DNA from: Cryptocoryne crispatula var. balansae
Taxonomy: Eukaryota; Streptophyta; Magnoliopsida; Alismatales; Araceae
Assembly (NCBI GenBank): GCA_036172225.1
Contig: CM069924.1
Location: 34,525,926 to 34,589,925, forward strand
Direction: 5' to 3'
Length of the DNA: 64,000 nt
A program made the position numbers and the translations under genes. Positions within the stretch are counted from its first letter, which is position 1. Every line of letters starts with the position of its first letter. The notes below the pieces were generated by a model. That model was given only the letters and a program-made list of their open reading frames with translations, made no database searches and was not told the origin of the DNA. This document shows positions 39,076 through 53,888 of this stretch, in pieces.

Positions 39076-42007
39076 TGTCACGACCCGGAATTTAAATAAC
39101 ATTATCACAAATACGCAGCGGAAATACACAATGTCGTGACAGTGGGATGAAACCCAACACTTGGATTCCACAACCCAAACTTAAACAATTAATCTCCTAA
39201 GATCCATCAAAACAAGATAACAGAATCATACTTCTAAGTCTATCCACACTCTTGTTCAAAAACAAGCAATATCATCTACCTAAGTAGAGAATACCAAGAA
39301 TCTCCATGTGCAAATGACTCTGATTCCTTTGGTTCCACCTGATCCTCATCTTCAAGCTCTTAAATCTTCAGAACTTGCTAAAAAAATTTAACCCACAACG
39401 GGGTGAGTCCGGGGACTCCATAGGATTTACACCCTTCACCCATCAATCGGGTAAATAACATATAATCAAGCAATGGTATGTAACATATCTAAATTGAGAT
39501 GTAATACAAAAGTATAGAATGTCTTCTATATTAATCTCACAACCCATATCTGAACATAATTATCTTCAAAGAAAAGATTATGCCAAAGCCAATTAATTCT
39601 AGACCAATGCATACAAGACTATACAAGCTAGACAAATATCATCTAAATGACCTCTGGACTTAACTCAACATGACCAAATTAAAACAGACAAATCTGATTT
39701 TTCTAACATGACATGGTTTAACATCCATACATGACACACAAGTAACATATTTCATATCCTTTCCAGAACACATAGCCAAAGAGCAAGGAATTGGTCGTCT
39801 TGCTTCACATGTACAAAATGCATTCACCAGCTCTAATATATATATAGAAGTAACATATACTAAGCTAGCCCAAAGTGCACCTAGGCAGTGGTGACACTAA
39901 GGGAAAAACCGCGGTAATCCGGGATCTGTGGGAGGGCCGGATTCATCTAAGTTACCCGCTGCCCACGGGGCAATTGACTAGAATAGGCTGGTGAGGCCTT
40001 CATAGCACGTCATATCAAGAGTTCATAACATAATTTCAAATCATGACATACTTGATCATACCATGCATACATGACATAACCATCAATTTCATAGCCCTTC
40101 ATGCAAGACATAACATCCACCACGAACTTGACAAGACATATAATAACCCGACATAATTGAACTTGTTCGAATGACAACTCGTACTAATCATGACCAAATT
40201 GACATGACTAACTATGCATAGCATAGCCCATGATCCGAAACCAAATTAAAACATATTTTGCCATAACTAGACAAGACTTGTACTAATCGGCTTGATTGAC
40301 ATGTTCTGAATCAAACATATACCATACCTAACCATATGAACATAATCATATCATGCATGACACATTACATAATCTGAAACCAAACTAACCAAAATTTACT
40401 TGATTTACATGCATGAAATGACAATTCGAACTAGACATACTTAAAACATATGTACAAGACACTTAACCTAAGTCATGCTTGGCATAAACTGAACAAATTA
40501 AGATCTCATGTAATCAATCATAATCTGACCAAAACAGGTTCTAAAAGGTATAATTTGATGACCCGAGAGTTTTTCAAGTCTACACATAATTAACCTTCAA
40601 TTCTTCTTCCAAACTAGCATATAATCACTTACATGGTTTTCATAAGATCAAATTTGATAGAAAAGGCTTCTACCCAAGCATAATCAAGCTAAACATGTTC
40701 CATAATATACAAAATACTAATTTCAAGTTTCTGATTTCAGAGATTTTGTGAAAATCAATATTTACAAGTCCAAAGTCTAAGACTAGTCAACTTATGATCC
40801 ATAAGTTAAATCATGCATATTTTCTAATCAAAATGGGATCAAATACATAGACAAGCTTGAGAAACCTACCTGTAATATTCTGTGAATTTTCCTGATTTTT
40901 CTGGATTTTTCTGCTATTTTTCTTGGCCTTTTTCAATATCTGGATTTAATAAATCCGAAAAATCGGAATTTCCTGGATCGGCTGAACCGGGCCGGTTCGA
41001 CCGGCTGAACCGGGCCGGTTCGGAGGCGCTGGACCGCGGCTGGACCGGCGGCTGGACCGGCTGGACCGGCGGCTCACGCAGCGGTTCGCGATGGCGGTTC
41101 GCGGGCGGCGGTGGGCGGCGACGCTCGCGACGGCGGGCGGCCGGCGGCGCTCGACGGCGAAGGAGGCAGCCGGCGGAGCTCGCGGCGGCGCTCGATGATG
41201 CTGTGCCGATGGCCGGCCGGGTGATCGACCGAGGTGGGAAGGGCGCAACCGAGCGCGGGTGCATGCTCGCGGGAGGGACGGCGGCGGGGGTAGCTCCCGG
41301 CGACGGTGCTCACGACGGCGGATGCGGTCTAGTCGGAACAGAGGAGGGCCGCGGTGACGATGGCGATGCAGCGGCAAACGGCGGCGATCGCTGGCGTCCG
41401 AGGTGACGGGGCGGCGCTGCAGGCGCTGGCGGCCGAGGGCGGCTGGCCGCGAAGGCAAGGGCGGCCGGGCGTGGCTGCGGAAGGCGGCAACCGGCGGACA
41501 AAGAGGGAGAGAGAGAGGGATGGGAAAGAGCTCGACGACGGAGGGGGTGGGGAAGACGCCGGCGACCGTGGGGGCGACCGGCGTTGGGGGGGAAAGAGAA
41601 GACGCTGGCGACGGTGAGCAGGCGGGAGGGTGGCCCGCTGGTCGCGCAGGCGCTGGCGCTTGGCGCGGGAAGATGATGACGACCGGCGTGGACGGCGGCG
41701 AACGGAGGGGCTGACGCTGTCGCGGGCGGAGGTGGTCAACTAGAAGCTTTAAGAGAGGGAGAGAGAGAGAGTCCGGGTGGGAGGGGAAAGAAAGAGGCTG
41801 GAGGCGGCGGCAGGGGGGGTCGACGGGGGGCGGCATCGGGGGGGGGGGGGGGAGAGAATGAGAGAGGTAGAGATCGGGAGGGGGTGCGTAACCGGCTAGA
41901 GAGAGAGAGGGCGGGGCGGGCGGGTGTAACCGACGAGAGAGAGAGAGAGAGTGAGCGCGGGGCGGGGCGAACGTTACGGGATATTTTTTTTTTTTTGAAA
42001 TGTTACA
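39076..42007 (-). repeat. Element C, LTR 1
   Basis: 2932 bp, TGTCACGACCCGG to TGTTACA, with the target duplication GTCTG just before it (39071-39075). Its AT-rich half is very close to the LTRs of element A, so C belongs to the same family. Its GC-rich half (40975-41950) is of a different sequence from A's. Confidence 0.95.
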
Positions 42008-44946
42008 TTCTTCACCCCTTAAAATAAATTTCGTCCTCGAAATTTCAAAACTTTACTATTTAGTCGAAAAGAGGAGTCAAGATAATTCAATTCTCATGGA
42101 CTCATAAATACATCTTCAAATCCTCATACATCATATATGTGCTAGAATTCTCATCATCCACCAATATGATCTATATGAAAATTTATAAACATGCACTCTT
42201 CCTTCTATCATGTCATGCATGATATTCTAATTATCCCATATCAACTTTAACAAAATTATCATATTCATCCTCCTCTAATTAATCATATCTCTATACCATT
42301 CTTTCATAGTAAATAACTCTCCAATCTCTAACTTTATCCAAAAGGTTGATCTTCAAATATCATCACCAATCATCATTTACAATTCCAATCTCCTTATACA
42401 TCAATATTCTTCAATCTTCTTATCAATTATAACACTTAAATCTCATCCTTGTTATCATATTTCAAACATGCCATAATTATTATTGAAAATTATCTAAAAC
42501 AATGAAGATTATAATATCCATATGAGACAAGATTATCAACCTAGTCCTCTTATCCATTTTTTTTCCAATGATAATCCCCTAGTATCTTCTAAATAATTAT
42601 CAAGTTTTCACAAAGATCTCTAATCTTTTCTTTCCAATACATTTAGGATCCGTTTGTCATGCATCGCACTTCCTCAACTATCAATTCATTCCAAATCTCA
42701 AGAAACCATAACTATTCTATTGTGATTCTCATATATTGATTTAATCTCCACCAGTTGGAACTCAATCTCTAAACACTTCGGATGTTTAATAAATTTACCA
42801 AATTCAAATCACTTTCAAATAACTAGTAAGATATCACCAACTTATTCTCCTATCTATATTTGACTTGAAGATCATCTCAACTAAACCAAAGTCGGAACTA
42901 AATATTCACAATCATCTGACATAATCTATATTCACTCAAAACATAATTCCACTTAATATTGACAAATCAGGGATGAGTGGTAACAAGTACTCCTAGATTG
43001 GAGAGGTTATGCAACGATGATGATAGATAGAATAATTCTCAAGTTCATGATTCGAAAAGAATAAGGTTAAAATCTTGGATGCCATGCCATATCATCAATT
43101 GGATTTTTGATAACTTACAACAAGTGATCATAACCCTACCAAAACAAGTATTAATCCTCAAAACTTATACTACAACATCTTATCTTTAATAACACAAGAA
43201 TACTACTAATACAATCACACTAAACAATTTAATTCTTCTTCAAAGTTTAGATATATAATCTCATTTCGATATCCAACTCTTCCAATCAAACCTCTTAATC
43301 AAGTAATATTTCAAAAATGTTCTTTCCTAAGATAGACTCAACATCATATCATACTCCAGGTAATATATGTCATCTTAACCTCATACCACATATATGCATC
43401 ATTCCAATAATTACACGTAAATCGAGATAACCCTCACATATCATTAATTGAATAATTCAAATTATTCCACATATGTTATCCAATGAAATCTCTATAATGA
43501 TTCAACAATCTCTCTTAACTTTCATTCTTTTATATGATATCATCCTTAAAATAACTAAAATTGCAATATTCTTTCAAAACAAGAATATCAATCATAATTC
43601 ATCAATAATTTTTTTTTTAAGATAATCCTCGATATTATTATCGCCAAACTATCACCAACATTCATTCTCTTATAACTTGGAATCCAGAATCTGATCTTTG
43701 TATTATCTTAAATAATAACCAAATTATTCCCCTGCTTAAAGAGCCACAATTTAATGCAAAAGATATTTCCAATTCCCTTAAACCTCAACAAGTATATCAC
43801 GATCTCTAATTACTTTCTCAATAGAAGTTAAATCACAATTTCCAAATTACTCCAAACAACTTAAATAATACTCTTAATACAAATCAAAGTCTTAACAAAT
43901 CTATATCTAACAAAATTGTCCACGATACAAATTTAACTCATAATTATCAAGCTGAATCATCTAGAGCCTATATACTTCCTATGATTTGAAAATTCAAGGA
44001 TCAAAGATTTCAAGTCCTTAGACAAGGATATTGATTGGTAGAGCAATTACTCAGATTCTAGATCGGCAAATAGTAACTAAGATTCTAGATACGATGGTCA
44101 TAATATAAACTAGATTGTGGTATCCTATAGATATCTAATCAAAGCTCCACTTAAACACTCTAATATACATGATCTTCTACAAATCTCATCTCCAATTTTT
44201 TTTATGATTAATTAATCTCATTCCTTCCAATAATACATGATATATCCTCTTATCATAAATATATCCCAATTAACTTACATCAATAATTCAATTATTCTCA
44301 TGAAGATCATCCTATGAAATCATTATAAAACTCACTTTATTTCACAATATGAAAATCTACCAATCTATCTAGCTCTCTAACTACATTTAAATAAAAATCA
44401 TATCATCATGAGCTCAATCATATTCATTTAATCAATACAATTCACCGGTTACACAAAATTTGAACTTCATCTCATAAAAATACTAAACCATATGATATCC
44501 ATCAACTATTAAACACTAAAATTCTCTACACCAATGACAATAAAATCTTGCCTTAATTGATAAATTGATTTCTATCAATCTGAACTTCAAGATCATCCAA
44601 ATCTAAAAGTTGATTATCATACATTGATTGATCATCTAATTTAAATCTCTACATATTAAATCATCAACTAATATCAAAATCAAATTGACCCAAGTTGATA
44701 ATCTCCTCCTATTGTCATAAACTGAAGCTTCAAGATTTACCAAAATCTAAAAATTGATCCTCATAAATAGATTCAATCCATTATCCAATCTAGGCATCCA
44801 ATAATGTAACCTTCAAAGTCTAAAATCAAATCCAATTGATTCAAATAGATAATCCAAGTATCAAATCTGGATCATTCAAACTGAAATCAACCACCCGGGC
44901 AGGTCACTAAGACCTTCCGGCCGGGTTAATGCTCTGATACCACTCC
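42008..44946 (-). mobile_element. Element C, internal domain 1 (non-coding)
   Basis: 2939 bp with the polypurine tract at its left edge and the Met-tRNA primer site at 44931-44942. There are no retrotransposon protein domains. It is almost identical to internal domain 2, with local differences around 43420-43580, where domain 2 instead agrees with element A. Confidence 0.92.
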
Positions 44947-47890
44947 TGTCACGACCCGGAATTTAAATAACATTATCACAAATACGCAATGGAAATACAC
45001 AATGTCGTGACGAGTGGGATGAAACCCAACACTTGGATTCCACAACCCAAACTTAAACAATTAATCTCCTAAGATCCATCAAAACAAGATAACAATCATA
45101 CTTCTAAGTCTATCCACACTCTTGTTCAAAAACAAGCAATATCATCTACCTAAGTAGAGAATACCAAGAATCTCCATGTGCAAATGACTCTGATTCCTTT
45201 GGTTCCACCTGATCCTCATCTTCAAGCTCTTAAATCTTCAGAACCTGCTAAAAAAATTTAACCCACAACGGGGTGAGTCCGGGGACTCCATAGGATTTAC
45301 ACCCTTCACCCATCAATCGGGTAAATAACATATAATCAAGCAATGGTATGTAACATATCTAAATTGAGATGTAATACAAAAGTATAGAATGTCTTCTATA
45401 TTAATCTCACAACCCATATCTGAACATAATTATCTTCAAAGAAAAGATTATGCCAAAGCCAATTAATTCTAGACCAATGCATACAAGACTATACAAGCTA
45501 GACAAATATCATCTAAATGACCTCTGGACTTAACTCAACATGACCAAATTAAAACAGACAAATCTGATTTTTCTAACATGACATGGTTTAACATCCATAC
45601 ATGACACACAAGTAACATATTTCATATCCTTTCCAGAACACATAGCCAAAGAGCAAGGAATTGGTCGTCTTGCTTCACATGTACAAAATGCATTCACCAG
45701 CTCTAATATATATATAGAAGTAACATATACTAAGCTAGCCCAAAGTGCACCTAGGCAGTGGTGACACTAAGGGAAAAACCGCGGTAATCCGGGATCTGTG
45801 GGAGGGCCGGATTCATCTAAGTTACCCGCTGCCCACGGGGCAATTGACTAGAATAGGCTGGTGAGGCCTTCATAGCACGTCATATCAAGAGTTCATAACA
45901 TAATTTCAAATCATGACATACTTGATCATACCATGCATACATGACATAACCATCAATTTCATAGCCCTTCATGCAAGACATAACATCCACCACGAACTTG
46001 ACAAGACATATAATAACCCGACATAATTGAACTTGTTCTGAATGACAACTCGTACTAATCATGACCAAATTGACATGACTAACTATGCATAGCATAGCCC
46101 ATGATCTGAAACCAAATTAAAACATATTTTGCCATAACTAGACAAGACTTGTACTAATCGGCTTGATTGACATGTTCTGAATCAAACATATACCATACCT
46201 AACCATATGAACATAATCATATCATGCATGACACATTACATAATCTGAAACCAAACTAACCAAAATTTACTTGATTTACATGCATGAAATGACAATTCGA
46301 ACTAGACATACTTAAAACATATGTACAAGACACTTAACCTAAGTCATGCTTGGCATAAACCGAACAAATTAAGATCTCATGTAATCAATCATAATCTGAC
46401 CAAAACAGGTTCTAAAAGGTATAATTTGATGACCCGAGAGTTTTTCAAGTCTACACATAATTAACCTTCAATTCTTCTTCCAAACTAGCATATAATCACT
46501 TACATGGTTTTCATAAGATCAAATTTGATAGAAAAGGCTTCTACCCAAGCATAATCAAGCTAAACATGTTCCATAATATACAAAATACTAATTTCAAGTT
46601 TCGATTTCGGAGATTTTGTGAAAATCAATATTTACAAGTCCAAAGTCTAAGACTAGTCAACTTATGATCCATAAGTTAAATCATGCATATTTTCTAATCA
46701 AAATGGGATCAAATACATAGACAAGCTTGAGAAACCTACCTGTAATATTCTGTGAATTTTCCTGATTTTTCTGGATTTTTCTGCTATTTTTCTTGGCCTT
46801 TTTCAATATCTGGATTTAATAAATCCGAAAAATCGGAATTTCCTGGATCGGCTGAACCGGGCCGGTTCGACCGGCTGAACCGGGCCGGTTCGGAGGCGCT
46901 GGACCGCGGCTGGACCGGCGGCTGGACCGGCTGGACCGGCGGCTCACGCAGCGGTTCGCGATGGCGGTTCGCGGGCGGCGGTGGGCGGCGACGCTCGCGA
47001 CGGCGGAGGCGGCCGGCGGCGCTCGACGGCGAAGGAGGCAGCCGGCGGAGCTCGCGGCGGCGCTCGATGATGCTGTGCCGATGGCCGGCCGGGTGATCGA
47101 CCGAGGTGGGAAGGGCGCAACCGAGCGCGGGTGCATGCTCGCGGGAGGGACGGCGGCGGGGGTAGCTCCCGGCGACGGTGCTCACGACGGCGGATGCGGT
47201 CTAGTCGGAACAGAGGAGGGCCGCGGTGACGATGGCGATGCAGCGGCAAACGGCGGCGATCGCTGGCGTCCGAGGTGACGGGGCGGCGCTGCAGGCGCTG
47301 GCGGCCGAGGGCGGCTGGCCGCGAAGGCAAGGGCGGCTGGGCGTGGCTGCGGAAGGCGGCAACCGGCGGACAAAGAGGGAGAGAGAGAGGGATGGGAAAG
47401 AGCTCGACGACGGAGGGGGGTGGGGAAGACGCCGGCGACCGTGGGGGGCGACCGGCGTTGGGGGGGAAAGAGAAGACGCCGGGCGACGGTGAGCAGGCGG
47501 GAGGGTGGCCCGCTGGTCGCGCAGTGCGCCGGCGCTTGGCGCGGGAAGATGATGACGACCGGCGTGGACGGCGGCGAACGGAGGGGCTGACGCCGTCGCG
47601 GGCGGAGGTGGTCAACTAGAAGCTTTAAGTGAGGGAGGGAGAGAGAGTCTGGGTGGGAGGGGAAAGAAAGAGGGTGGGGGCGGCGGGAGGGGGGGTGGAC
47701 GAGCAGCGGCGTCCAGGGGGGGAGGGGCGAGAGAATGAGAGAGGTAGAGATCGGGAGGGGGTGCGTAACCGGCTAGAGAGAGAGAGGGCGGGGCGGGCGG
47801 GTGTAACCGACGAGAGAGAGAGAGAGAGAGAGCGCGGGGCGGGGCGAACGTTACGGGATTTGTTTTTTTTTTTTTTTTTGAAATGTTACA
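44947..47890 (-). repeat. Element C, LTR 2 (shared middle LTR)
   Basis: 2944 bp. It serves both internal domains: a polypurine tract lies to its right and a primer-binding site to its left. It has private changes at 47610-47720 and CAG-site changes such as GACAGTGGG to GACGAGTGGG near 45010. Confidence 0.95.
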
Positions 47891-50825
47891 TTCTTCACCC
47901 CTTAAAATAAATTTCGTCCTCGAAATTTCAAAACTTTACTATTTAGTCGAAAAGAGGAGTCAAGATAATTCAATTCTCATGGACTCATAAATACATCTTC
48001 AAATCCTCATACATCATATATGTGCTAGAATTCTCATCATCCACCAATATGATCTATATGAAAATTTATAAACATGCACTCTTCCTTCTATCATGTCATG
48101 CATGATATTCTAATTATCCCATATCAACTTTAACAAAATTATCATATTCATCCTCCTCTAATTAATCATATCTCTATACCATTCTTTCATAGTAAATAAC
48201 TCTCCAATCTCTAACTTTATCCAAAAGGTTGATCTTCAAATATCATCACCAATCATCATTTACAATTCCAATCTCCTTATACATCAATATTCTTCAATCT
48301 TCTTATCAATTATAACACTTAAATCTCATCCTTGTTATCATATTTCAAACATGCCATAATTATTATTGAAAATTATCTAAAACAATGAAGATTATAATAT
48401 CCATATGAGACAAGATTATCAACCTAGTCCTCTTATCCATTTTTTTTCCAATGATAATCCCCTAGTATCTTCTAAATAATTATCAAGTTTTCACAAAGAT
48501 CTCTAATCTTTTCTTTCCAATACATTTAGGATCCGTTTGTCATGCATCGCACTTCCTCAACTATCAATTCATTCCAAATCTCAAGAAACCATAACTATTC
48601 TATTGTGATTCTCATATATTGATTTAATCTCCACCAGTTGGAACTCAATCTCTAAACACTTCGGATGTTTAATAAATTTACCAAATTCAAATCACTTTCA
48701 AATAACTAGTAAGATATCACCAACTTATTCTCCTATCTATATTTGACTTGAAGATCATCTCAACTAAACCAAAGTCGGAACTAAATATTCACAATCATCT
48801 GACATAATCTATATTCACTCAAAACATAATTCCACTTAATATTGACAAATCGGGGATGAGTGGTAACAAGTACTCCTAGATTGGAGAGGTTATGCAACGA
48901 TGATGATAGATAGAATAATTCTCAAGTTCATGATTCGAAAAGAATAAGGTTAAAATCTTGGATGCCATGCCATATCATCAATTGGATTTTTGATAACTTA
49001 CAACAAGTGATCATAACCCTACCAAAACAAGTATTAATCCTCAAAACTTATACTACAACATCTTATCTTTAATAACACAAGAATACTACTAATACAATCA
49101 CACTAAACAATTTAATTCTTCTTCAAAGTTTAGATATATAATCTCATTTCGATATCCAACTCTTCCAATCAAACCTCTTAATCAAGTAATATTTCAAAAA
49201 TGTTCTTTCCTAAGATAGACTCAACATCATATCATACTCCAGGTAATATATGTCATCTTAACCTCATACCACATATATGCATCATTCCAATAATTACACA
49301 TAAATCAGATAACCCTCACATATCATTAATTGAATAATTCAAATTATTCCACATATGTTATCCAATGAAATCTCTATAATGATTCAACAATCTCTCTTAA
49401 CTTTCAATCTGTCAGATGATATCATCCTTAAAATAACTAAAATTCCAATATCCTTTCAAAACAAGAATATCAATCATAATTCATCAATAATTTTTTTTTA
49501 AGATAATCCTCGATATTATTATCGCCAAACTATCACCAACATTCATTCTCTTATAACTTGGAATCCAGAATCTGATCTTTGTATTATCTTAAATAATAAC
49601 CAAATTATTCCCCTGCTTAAAGAGCCACAATTTAATGCAAAAGATATTTCCAATTCCCTTAAACCTCAACAAGTATATCACGATCTCTAATTACTTTCTC
49701 AATAGAAGTTAAATCACAATTTCCAAATTACTCCAAACAACTTAAATAATACTCTTAATACAAATCAAAGTCTTAACAAATCTATATCTAACAAAATTGT
49801 CCACGATACAAATTTAACTCATAATTATCAAGCTGAATCATCTAGAGCCTATATACTTCCTATGATTTGAAAATTCAAGGATCAAAGATTTCAAGTCCTT
49901 AGACAAGGATATTGATTGGTAGAGCAATTACTCAGATTCTAGATCGGCAAATAGTAACTAAGATTCTAGATACGATGGTCATAATATAAACTAGATTGTG
50001 GTATCCTATAGATATCTAATCAAAGCTCCACTTAAACACTCTAATATACATGATCTTCTACAAATCTCATCTCCAATTTTTTTTATGATTAATTAATCTC
50101 ATTCCTTCCAATAATACATGATATATCCTCTTATCATAAATATATCCCAATTAACTTACATCAATAATTCAATTATTCTCATGAAGATCATCCTATGAAA
50201 TCATTATAAAACTCACTTTATTTCACAATATGAAAATCTACCAATCTATCTAGCTCTCTAACTACATTTAAATAAAAATCATATCATCATGAGCTCAATC
50301 ATATTCATTTAATCAATACAATTCACCGGTTACACAAAATTTGAACTTCATCTCATAAAAATACTAAACCATATGATATCCATCAACTATTAAACACTAA
50401 AATTCTCTACACCAATGACAATAAAATCTTGCCTTAATTGATAAATTGATTTCTATCAATCAACTTCAAGATCAACCAAATCTAAAAGTTGATTATCATA
50501 CATTGATTGATCATCTAATTTAAATCTCTACATATTAAATCATCAACTAATATCAAAATCAAATTGACCCAAGTTGATAATCTCCTCCTATTGTCATAAA
50601 CTGAAGCTTCAAGATTTACCAAAATCTAAAAATTGATCCTCATAAATAGATTCAATCCATTATCCAATCTAGGCATCCAATAATGTAACCTTCAAAGTCT
50701 AAAATCAAATCCAATTGATTCAAATAGATAATCCAAGTATCAAATCTGGATCATTCAAACTGAAATCAACCACCCGGGCAGGTCACTAAGACCTTCCGGC
50801 CGGGTTAATGCTCTGATACCACTCC
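47891..50825 (-). mobile_element. Element C, internal domain 2 (non-coding)
   Basis: 2935 bp with the same cis signals as domain 1 (polypurine tract 47891-47903, primer site 50810-50821). No coding capacity was recognised. Confidence 0.92.
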
Positions 50826-53716
50826 TGTCACGACCCGGAATTTAAATAACATTATCACAAATACGCAGCGGAAATACACAATGTCGTGACAGTGGGATGA
50901 AACCCAACACTTGGATTCCACAACCCAAACTTAAACAATTAATCTCCTAAGATCCATCAAAACAAGATAACGAATCATACTTCTAAGTCTATCCACACTC
51001 TTGTTCAAAAACAAGCAATATCATCTACCTAAGTAGAGAATACCAAGAATCTCCATGTGCAAATGACTCGATTCCTTTGGTTCCACTCGATCCTCATCTT
51101 CAAGCTCTTAAATCTTCGTAACTTGCTAAAAAAATTTAACCCACAACGGGGTGAGTCCGGGGACTCCATAGGATTTACACCCTTCACCCATCAATCGGGT
51201 AAATAACATATAATCAAGCAATGGTATGTAACATATCTAAATTGAGATGTAATACAAAAGTATAGAATGTCTTCTATATTAATCTCACAACCCATATCTG
51301 AACATAATTATCTTCAAAGAAAAGATTATGCCAAAGCCAATTAATTCTAGACCAATGCATACAAGACTATACAAGCTAGACAAATATCATCTAAATGACC
51401 TCTGGACTTAACTCAACATGACCAAATTAAAACAGACAAATCTGATTTTTCTAACATGACATGGTTTAACATCCATACATGACACACAAGTAACATATTT
51501 CATATCCTTTCCAGAACACATAGCCAAAGAGCAAGGAATTGGTCGTCTTGCTTCACATGTACAAAATGCATTCACCAGCTCTAATATATATATAGAAGTA
51601 ACATATACTAAGCTAGCCCAAAGTGCACCTAGGCAGTGGTGACACTAAGGGAAAACCGCGGTAATCCGGGATCTGTGGGAGGGCCGGATTCATCTAAGTT
51701 ACCTCCAGCCCACGGGGCAATTGACTAGAATAGGCTGGTGAGGCCTTCATAGCACGTCATATCAAGAGTTCATAACATAATTTCAAATCATGACATACTT
51801 GATCATACCATGCATACATGACATAACCATCAATTTCATAGCCCTTCATGCAAGACATAACATCCACCACGAACTTGACAAGACATATAATAACCCGACA
51901 TAATTGAACTTGTTCTGAATGACAACTCGTACTAATCATGACCAAATTGACATGACTAACTATGCATAGCATAGCCCATGATCTGAAACCAAATTAAAAC
52001 ATATTTTGCCATAACTAGACAAGACTTGTACTAATCGGCTTGATTGACATGTTCTGAATCAAACATATACCATACCTAACCATATGAACATAATCATATC
52101 ATGCATGACACATTACATAATCTGAAACCAAACTAACCAAAATTTACTTGATTTACATACATGAAATGACAATTCGAACTAGACATACTTAAAACATATG
52201 TACAAGACACTTAACCTAAGTCATGCTTGGCATAAACTGAACAAATTAAGATCTCATGTAATCAATCATAATCTGACCAAAACAGGTTCTAAAAGGTATA
52301 ATTTGATGACCCGAGAGTTTTTCAAGTCTACACATAATTAACCTTCAATTCTTCTTCCAAACTAGCATATAATCACTTACATGGTTTTCATAAGATCAAA
52401 TTTGATAGAAAAGGCTTCTACCCAAGCATAATCAAGCTAAACATGTTCCATAATATACAAAATACTAATTTCAAGTTTCGATTTCGGAGATTTTGTGAAA
52501 ATCAATATTTACAAGTCCAAAGTCTAAGACTAGTCAACTTATGATCCATAAGTTAAATCATGCATATTTTCTAATCAAAATGGGATCAAATACATAGACA
52601 AGCTTGAGAAACCTACCTGTAATATTCTGTGAATTTTCCTGATTTTTCTGGATTTTTCTGCTATTTTTCTTGGCCTTTTTCAATATCCGGATTTAATAAA
52701 TCCGAAAAATCGGAATTTCCTGGATCGGCTGAACCGGGCCGGTTCGACCGGCTGAACCGGGCCGGTTCGGAGGCGCTGGACCGCGGCTGGACCGGCGGCT
52801 GGACCGGCTGGACCGGCGGCTCACGCAGCGGTTCGCGATGGCGGTTCGCGGGCGGCGGTGGGCGGCGACGCTCGCGACGGCGGAGGCGGCCGGCGGCGCT
52901 CGACGGCGAAGGAGGCAGCCGGCGGAGCTCGCGGCGGCGCTCGATGATGCTGTGCCGATGGCCGGCCGGGTGATCGACCGAGGTGGGAAGGGCGCAACCG
53001 AGCGCGGGTGCATGCTCGCGGGAGGGACGGCGGCGGGGGTAGCTCCCGGCGACGGTGCTCACGACGGCGGATGCGGTCTAGTCGGAACAGAGGAGGGCCG
53101 CGGTGACGATGGCGATGCAGCGGCAAACGGCGGCGATCGCTGGCGTCCGAGGTGACGGGGCGGCGCTGCAGGCGCTGGCGGCCGAGGGCGGCTGGCCGCG
53201 AAGGCAAGGGCGGCTGGGCGTGGCTGCGGAAGGCGGCAACCGGCGGACGAAGAGGGAGAGAGAGAGGGATGGGAAAGAGCTCGATGACGGAGGGGGGTGG
53301 GGAAGACGCTGGCGACTGTGAGCAGGCGGGAGGGTGGCCCGCTGGTCGCGCAGGCGCTGGCGCTTGGCGCGGGAAGATGATGGCGACCGGCGTGGACGGC
53401 GGCGAACGGAGGGGCTGACGCTGTCGCGGGCGGAGGTGGTCGACTAGAAGCTAGAAGAGAGGGAGAGAGAGAGAGTCCGGGTGGGAGGGGAAAGAAAGAG
53501 GCTGGAGGCGGCGGCAGGGGGGGTCGACGAGCAGCGGCGTCCAGGGGGGGAGGGGCGAGAGAATGAGAGAGGTAGAGATCGGGAGGGGGTGCGTAACCGG
53601 CTAGAGAGAGAGAGGGCGGGGCGGGCGGGTGTAACCGACGAGAGAGAGAGAGAGAGAGCGCGGGGCGGGGCGAACGTTACGGGATTTGTTTTTTTTTTTT
53701 TTTTTGAAATGTTACA
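50826..53716 (-). repeat. Element C, LTR 3
   Basis: 2891 bp, followed by the target duplication GTCTG (53717-53721). It lacks about 46 bp present in LTRs 1 and 2 in the GC-rich half (near 53305). It agrees with LTR 1 at some variable sites and with LTR 2 at others. Confidence 0.95.
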
Positions 53717-53796
53717 GTCTGTGCTCGCGGTGGTGCTAAAATTGTACAGCCTGCTGCTGAACGAGGTGCAGTGCGATACACCGATGGTGTGAGCGC
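53717..53796 (-). CDS. Peroxidase exon 4, 5' part (before insertion)
   Basis: It starts after GCAG with AHTIGVSHC, which carries the proximal heme ligand His. It ends at the GTCTG target duplication of the retrotransposon. The reading frame continues in 38747-39070. Confidence 0.92.
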
Positions 53797-53888
53797 CTGC
53801 TTGCACATCTCAAGGCCACAGGAGATTGATGTTAATTTAGCTATCAGAAGATTTAGAAGGTTAATTTCTACTGAGCTGTAAGAGGGAT

